Part shown: in pieces, positions 60,714-64,000 of the stretch
How the letters are laid out: every line of letters begins with the position of its first letter
How positions within the stretch are numbered: the first letter of the stretch is position 1
Assembly: GCA_002694685.1 (NCBI GenBank)
Contig: NZMW01000011.1
Span: 62,001 to 126,000 of the forward strand
DNA: 64,000 nt
From: Balneola sp.
GTDB lineage: Bacteria; Bacteroidota; Rhodothermia; Balneolales; Balneolaceae
Reading direction: 5' to 3'
The notes under the pieces: generated by a model
Seen by the model: only the letters and a program-made list of their open reading frames with translations
Database searches by the model: none
Told to the model about the DNA's origin: nothing
Made by a program: the position numbers and the translations under genes

Positions 60714-61185
60714 TTCCCGATGCTTTGCTTTCTATTCCTACTGATGATACTGAAAAATCTACTCACAGCTTAAAAGGAATCTGCAAGCATTCGCAAATCG
60801 GTCATTCGGTCCATCGGTTAATCGCTATTCTTTTTGAGGGAAGAAAGGTCGAACGACCGACTTGCGATGGACGAATTCTTTTTAATTACAAAATTGTGCT
60901 TTAGAGCTTTCGTGGCTCTAATAAGTGTTGGATATGTCGAATCTTAACTTTACTCCCCGCTAGAGTTATTCGTCAGACCATCTCGTGCCAAGTCCTGTAT
61001 TTCTCTTTCTATTCAATGGTCGGACGAATACCTGCCAAAATTCACATTTTCATGCTTTAGAGCTTTCTTGGCAAAAACAAATTCAACCCGAGAATGAACG
61101 AATACTTTTAAAAGCTTTTTTCATTTTGAACTGGTACCATTCAGCGCGTTATTGACGTATCAACAAGTATAAACCAATTTTTACT
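60714..61185. other. 472 bp spacer upstream of the M14 peptidase gene
   Basis: It holds inverted-repeat fragments: a CGGTC/GACCG-rich stretch around 60795-60880, family 3 fragments with GCTTTAGAGCTTTC (near 60900 and 61050), and a partial family 2 element (60967-61030). No convincing gene. Confidence 0.65.
60967..61030 (+). repeat. Two-hairpin intergenic repeat, family 2, hairpin 2 only
   Basis: TATTCGTCAGACCAT pairs with ATGGTCGGACGAATA with one mismatch over 15 bp. The hairpin 1 half is missing. Confidence 0.7.
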
Positions 61186-63768
61186 ATGAAAGCTCTCTTT
61201 ACTGCTCTTATTTCTCTTTTATTTGGGATGATGACTCACGCTCAGGTTCTCAATCCTGAGCCCGTAGGTCTTGACTATTTTCTCCCAGATGGAGTTACCT
61301 ATAATTCTGAAATTCCAACCCCGAAAGATGTTCTCGGTGCTGAGTTGGGTGAATGGCATGTTCGCCACGATCAACTGGTGAATTATATGTATGCCGTTGC
61401 TGAGGCTTCAGACAGAGTAACTATCAGCGAATATGCACGGTCCTATGAAAACCGGCCGCTTTTGATGCTGACCATCACTTCTCCTCAAAACCAGCGCAAC
61501 ATTAATGCGATCAAAGAAGAGCATTTAAAACTGACGGATGCGTCTCAATCTGAAAGTTTGAATCTTGCTGAAATGCCGATTGTGGTAACCATGAGCTACA
61601 GTGTTCACGGAAATGAGCCGAGTGGTTCTAATGCATCACTGGCTGTTGTGTATCACCTTGCCGCTGCTCAGGGAGCTGAAATTAATGAGATGCTGAACAA
61701 TACTGTTGTTCTGATTGACCCAAGTATTAATCCTGATGGATTGAGCCGTTTTGCACACTGGGCAAACATTCACAAAAGTAAAAATGTCCTCGTTTCTGAT
61801 CCGCAAAGCCGTGAGTTTGATGAAAACTGGCCGGGCGGAAGAACCAATCACTATTGGTTTGACCTGAACCGTGACTGGTTGTTGATGCAGCATCCTGAAA
61901 GTAAGGGACGCGTTGCTAAATTTCACGAATGGGTTCCTCAGATTTTGACCGATCACCACGAAATGGGAACTAACGCAACCTTCTTCTTTCAGCCTGGAAT
62001 CCCTTCGCGTACACACCCTATCACCCCACAAAGAAACCAGGATTTAACAGGGGCTATTGCTGAATATCACGCGGATGCTCTGGATGAAATTCAATCACTT
62101 TACTACTCCAAAGAAAGTTTTGATGATTTCTATTACGGAAAAGGCTCTACCTATCCGGATGTAAATGGCTCCATCGGAATCCTGTTTGAGCAAGCGAGTT
62201 CACGCGGACATGCACAGGAAAGTATTCATGGAATCCTTGAGTTTCCATTCACCATCCGAAACCAGTTTACGACTTCGCTCTCGACCTTAGAAGCTGCTCA
62301 AAGCCTCAAGGAAGAGTTGCTCGCTAACACCCGTGAGTTTTATCAGGAAGCAGCTGAAGAAGCCGGTGACGCCTCTATCAAAGCATATGTATTTGGAGAA
62401 GAAGCGGATCAGGCCCGAACCAAGCACTTGGCCGAAATGCTGAAGCGCAATCAGGTAGATGTTTATGAACTTGCTCGTGATTACGAAGACTTCACAGCTG
62501 GAAAAGCATACGTAGTTCCTACCAACCAGACTCAGTACAAATTGATTACTGCTTTATTCGAGCGCAGAACAGAGTTTACCGACAGTCTTTTTTATGATGT
62601 GTCTTCATGGACTATGCCTTATGCCTTCAACCTGCCTTTCGCGGAATTGAACAGAGGCTACAACAGCAACATGCTGGGCGATGAGTTTACTTTGGAAGAC
62701 CTGAATCTTACCGGCGAACTTAATGGTGGACAAGCCGACTACGCCTACGCTTTTGAGTGGGATGAGTATTACGCTCCCCGAGCTGTTTATAGATTATTAT
62801 CCCACGGAGTGAGAGCAAAAGTAGCTTCCCGAACTTTTAAATCTGTTACTTCTAACGGAGCTAAAGATTTTGATTACGGAACTATCGTTGTGCCAATGGG
62901 CGTGCAGGATGATCCTGAAATGGTTCACGAGCTAATTCAAACCATCACAGAAGAAGATGGAATCACCGTTTATAACCTTTCAACTGGTTTAACACCTTCC
63001 GGCATTGACTTAGGAAGTAATAACTTTGAAAATCTACGAGACCCTAAAGTCGCAATTATTGGCGGATCCGGAACCAGCTCATATGAAGTAGGCGAAGCGT
63101 GGCACCTGTTTGACCAGCGCTATCATATGCCGGCAACCATTCTTGAATATGGTGAGTTGGGCGGAGCAGATCTTGATCGTTACAACGTGATTATTTCCAG
63201 TGGATATGGCATGTCAGATCGTGCTGCTGAAAATCTTAAAAACTGGGTTCGCTCAGGCGGGACACTGGTTGTTTATCGAAACGCTCTCCGTTGGGCTGCT
63301 TCACAAGGTTTTGCGAACATCGATTTTGTTGAAGACGCAGAAGAAGACGAAGATGCTGAAGTTCAGGTTCGCCCTTACGTGAAACAAGGTCCTGATTCCG
63401 GATCTGAATATATCGGTGGCTCCATTTTCAATGCCAAGCTTGATCTCACTCATCCCCTAGGCTATGGGTATAATAATGATGACCTGACTGTTTTCCGAAG
63501 CACAACTACCTTCATGGAAAAAGGAGAGAATCCATATTCAACTCCACTCTACTACACAGATACTCCATTAGCTAGTGGTTATAGCAATGACGAAAACCTG
63601 GAGAAAGCCAAAGGTACTGCGGCCATCGTGGTAAGCCGTCTTGGCGGAGGAAAAGTAATTGCCATGGCCGACAACCCTAACTTCCGTGCATTCTGGTATG
63701 GAACCAATAAGTTGTTTGCCAACGCTGTTTTCTTCGGCCACACCATTAGCGGAAGTACTGCTAACTAA
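61186..63768 (+). CDS. M14 family zinc carboxypeptidase-like protein, exported
   Basis: Protein of 860 aa with a signal peptide (KALFTALISLLFGMMTHAQ). The M14 domain (~50-400) has the zinc motif HGNEPSGSNA (HxxE), the FDLNRDWLL region and a third His in LTDHHEMGTNATFFF. The C-terminal half (~620-860) looks like a class I amidotransferase-like Rossmann domain (KVAIIGGSGTSSYEVGE, NVIISSGYGMSDRAAENLKNWVRSGGTLVVYR), as in other large Bacteroidota M14 proteins. A strong terminator follows. Confidence 0.92.
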   Translation: MKALFTALISLLFGMMTHAQVLNPEPVGLDYFLPDGVTYNSEIPTPKDVLGAELGEWHVRHDQLVNYMYAVAEASDRVTISEYARSYENRPLLMLTITSPQNQRNINAIKEEHLKLTDASQSESLNLAEMPIVVTMSYSVHGNEPSGSNASLAVVYHLAAAQGAEINEMLNNTVVLIDPSINPDGLSRFAHWANIHKSKNVLVSDPQSREFDENWPGGRTNHYWFDLNRDWLLMQHPESKGRVAKFHEWVPQILTDHHEMGTNATFFFQPGIPSRTHPITPQRNQDLTGAIAEYHADALDEIQSLYYSKESFDDFYYGKGSTYPDVNGSIGILFEQASSRGHAQESIHGILEFPFTIRNQFTTSLSTLEAAQSLKEELLANTREFYQEAAEEAGDASIKAYVFGEEADQARTKHLAEMLKRNQVDVYELARDYEDFTAGKAYVVPTNQTQYKLITALFERRTEFTDSLFYDVSSWTMPYAFNLPFAELNRGYNSNMLGDEFTLEDLNLTGELNGGQADYAYAFEWDEYYAPRAVYRLLSHGVRAKVASRTFKSVTSNGAKDFDYGTIVVPMGVQDDPEMVHELIQTITEEDGITVYNLSTGLTPSGIDLGSNNFENLRDPKVAIIGGSGTSSYEVGEAWHLFDQRYHMPATILEYGELGGADLDRYNVIISSGYGMSDRAAENLKNWVRSGGTLVVYRNALRWAASQGFANIDFVEDAEEDEDAEVQVRPYVKQGPDSGSEYIGGSIFNAKLDLTHPLGYGYNNDDLTVFRSTTTFMEKGENPYSTPLYYTDTPLASGYSNDENLEKAKGTAAIVVSRLGGGKVIAMADNPNFRAFWYGTNKLFANAVFFGHTISGSTAN

Positions 63769-63798
63769 TTTGTTTTATAGGTTATTTTAAAGACACTA

Positions 63799-63838
63799 CC
63801 GTAAGGGCGTATTGCAATTCGCCCTTACGGTTTTTTTT
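63799..63838. terminator. Bidirectional rho-independent terminator
   Basis: A perfect 11 bp stem (CCGTAAGGGCG / CGCCCTTACGG) with a 10 nt loop is followed by eight T. It lies between the convergent M14 and YdeI-like genes; the - strand side has a weaker T-run. Confidence 0.92.
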
Positions 63839-63839
63839 A

Positions 63840-64000
63840 TTAGGAGTCTCGAGGAGGTAACCCTAAAAGATTCCTCATATCAAATTCATCTTCGGGTTGA
63901 GCTTTCAAGTTGTTGATAAGCATAATAGCACGGTCAATTTTCAGCTGACTGCTTTTTACCTGAGATACATAGTGAATGATGTATCGCTGTTTGCTGGGAG
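63840..64000 (-). CDS. C-terminal end of a YdeI/OmpD-associated-like protein, cut by window edge
   Basis: The - strand frame ending at the stop 63840-63842 is open to the window edge (53 codons). It reads PSKQRYIIHYVSQVKSSQLK, then IDRAIMLINNLK and a tail ending LLGLPPRDS. The helix resembles the C-terminal OmdA-type segment of the YdeI-like protein at 48481. The assignment is tentative because only the end is visible. Confidence 0.55.
   Translation of the reverse strand, partial: PSKQRYIIHYVSQVKSSQLKIDRAIMLINNLKAQPEDEFDMRNLLGLPPRDS

Noticed and set aside
1-64000. CRISPR array, tRNA, rRNA, insertion sequence or prophage
   Set aside because: No regularly spaced direct repeats, cloverleaf-like genes, transposase or phage structural genes were recognised by eye; a tRNAscan or covariance search was not possible here.

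Overview
The window reads as a chromosomal segment of a free-living member of the Bacteroidota/Balneolota (FCB) group. Balneolota (a Balneola- or Gracilimonas-like bacterium) is the most plausible placement. The support is gene content: a PorX-type receiver/PglZ regulator of type IX secretion, a secreted metalloprotease with a type IX sorting domain, DUF5916 and tricorn-like exported proteins, a TopA with C-terminal GRYGPY repeats, and one clean TTTG-N19-TAnnTTTG promoter of the Bacteroidota type. By eye the base composition is low-40s % GC. The species cannot be named from the sequence alone.

Layout. 1-11.2 kb: mostly + strand housekeeping genes (S9 peptidase fragment, metallo-beta-lactamase fold protein, dnaX-ybaB-recR, M1 peptidase, malic enzyme, DUF5916 protein). 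11.2-20.9 kb: - strand block with a tricorn-like protease, rlmG, an unknown protein ending in a clamp-binding-like motif, topA, a peroxiredoxin and a NUDIX hydrolase. 20.9-27.8 kb: amn, radC, gamma-carbonic anhydrase and hemW, a - strand HU gene pair whose second member is an HU-transmembrane-LysM-like fusion, then fumarylacetoacetase. 27.9-43 kb: type IX-exported metalloprotease, trhO, an RluA-type synthase, alpha/beta hydrolase, HhH protein, porX, tsaE, a PnuC-family transporter facing thiN, an NrnA-like phosphoesterase, a receiver-GAF-like protein, a HtrA-like protease, a TIM-barrel epimerase and serA.

43.3-47.5 kb is the most unusual region: a run of integron gene cassettes without an integrase. 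Five attC-like sites of about 117-124 bp share one sequence family, all in the same orientation, with one or two further truncated sites. In four cassettes the terminal bases at the 3' end are the exact reverse complement of those at the 5' end (8-11 bp), as expected if each cassette once existed as a circle. Cargo includes an interrupted membrane-protein gene, an Imm8-like immunity protein, small membrane proteins, a STM3941-like protein and an unknown helical protein. A HigBA-type toxin-antitoxin pair with its own apparently leaderless promoter closes the run. It is followed by accessory genes (DHFR-like, DUF2200, YdeI-like).

49-64 kb: a glutamine amidotransferase/amidoligase operon, an ABC-F ATPase, a SIMPL-domain protein, an AtuA-C-like protein, a three-gene operon (TrhA-like, gluzincin/propeller/barrel protein, DUF2911 lipoprotein), an Nramp relative lacking the canonical metal-site motifs, an M14 peptidase, and the end of a YdeI-like gene.

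Three families of structured intergenic repeats are scattered between genes: a GTCAT...ATGAC element, a roughly 140 bp two-hairpin element, and a GCC(A/C)CTAAA...TTTTAGTGGC-type element. I saw no rRNA or tRNA gene, CRISPR array, insertion sequence or prophage.
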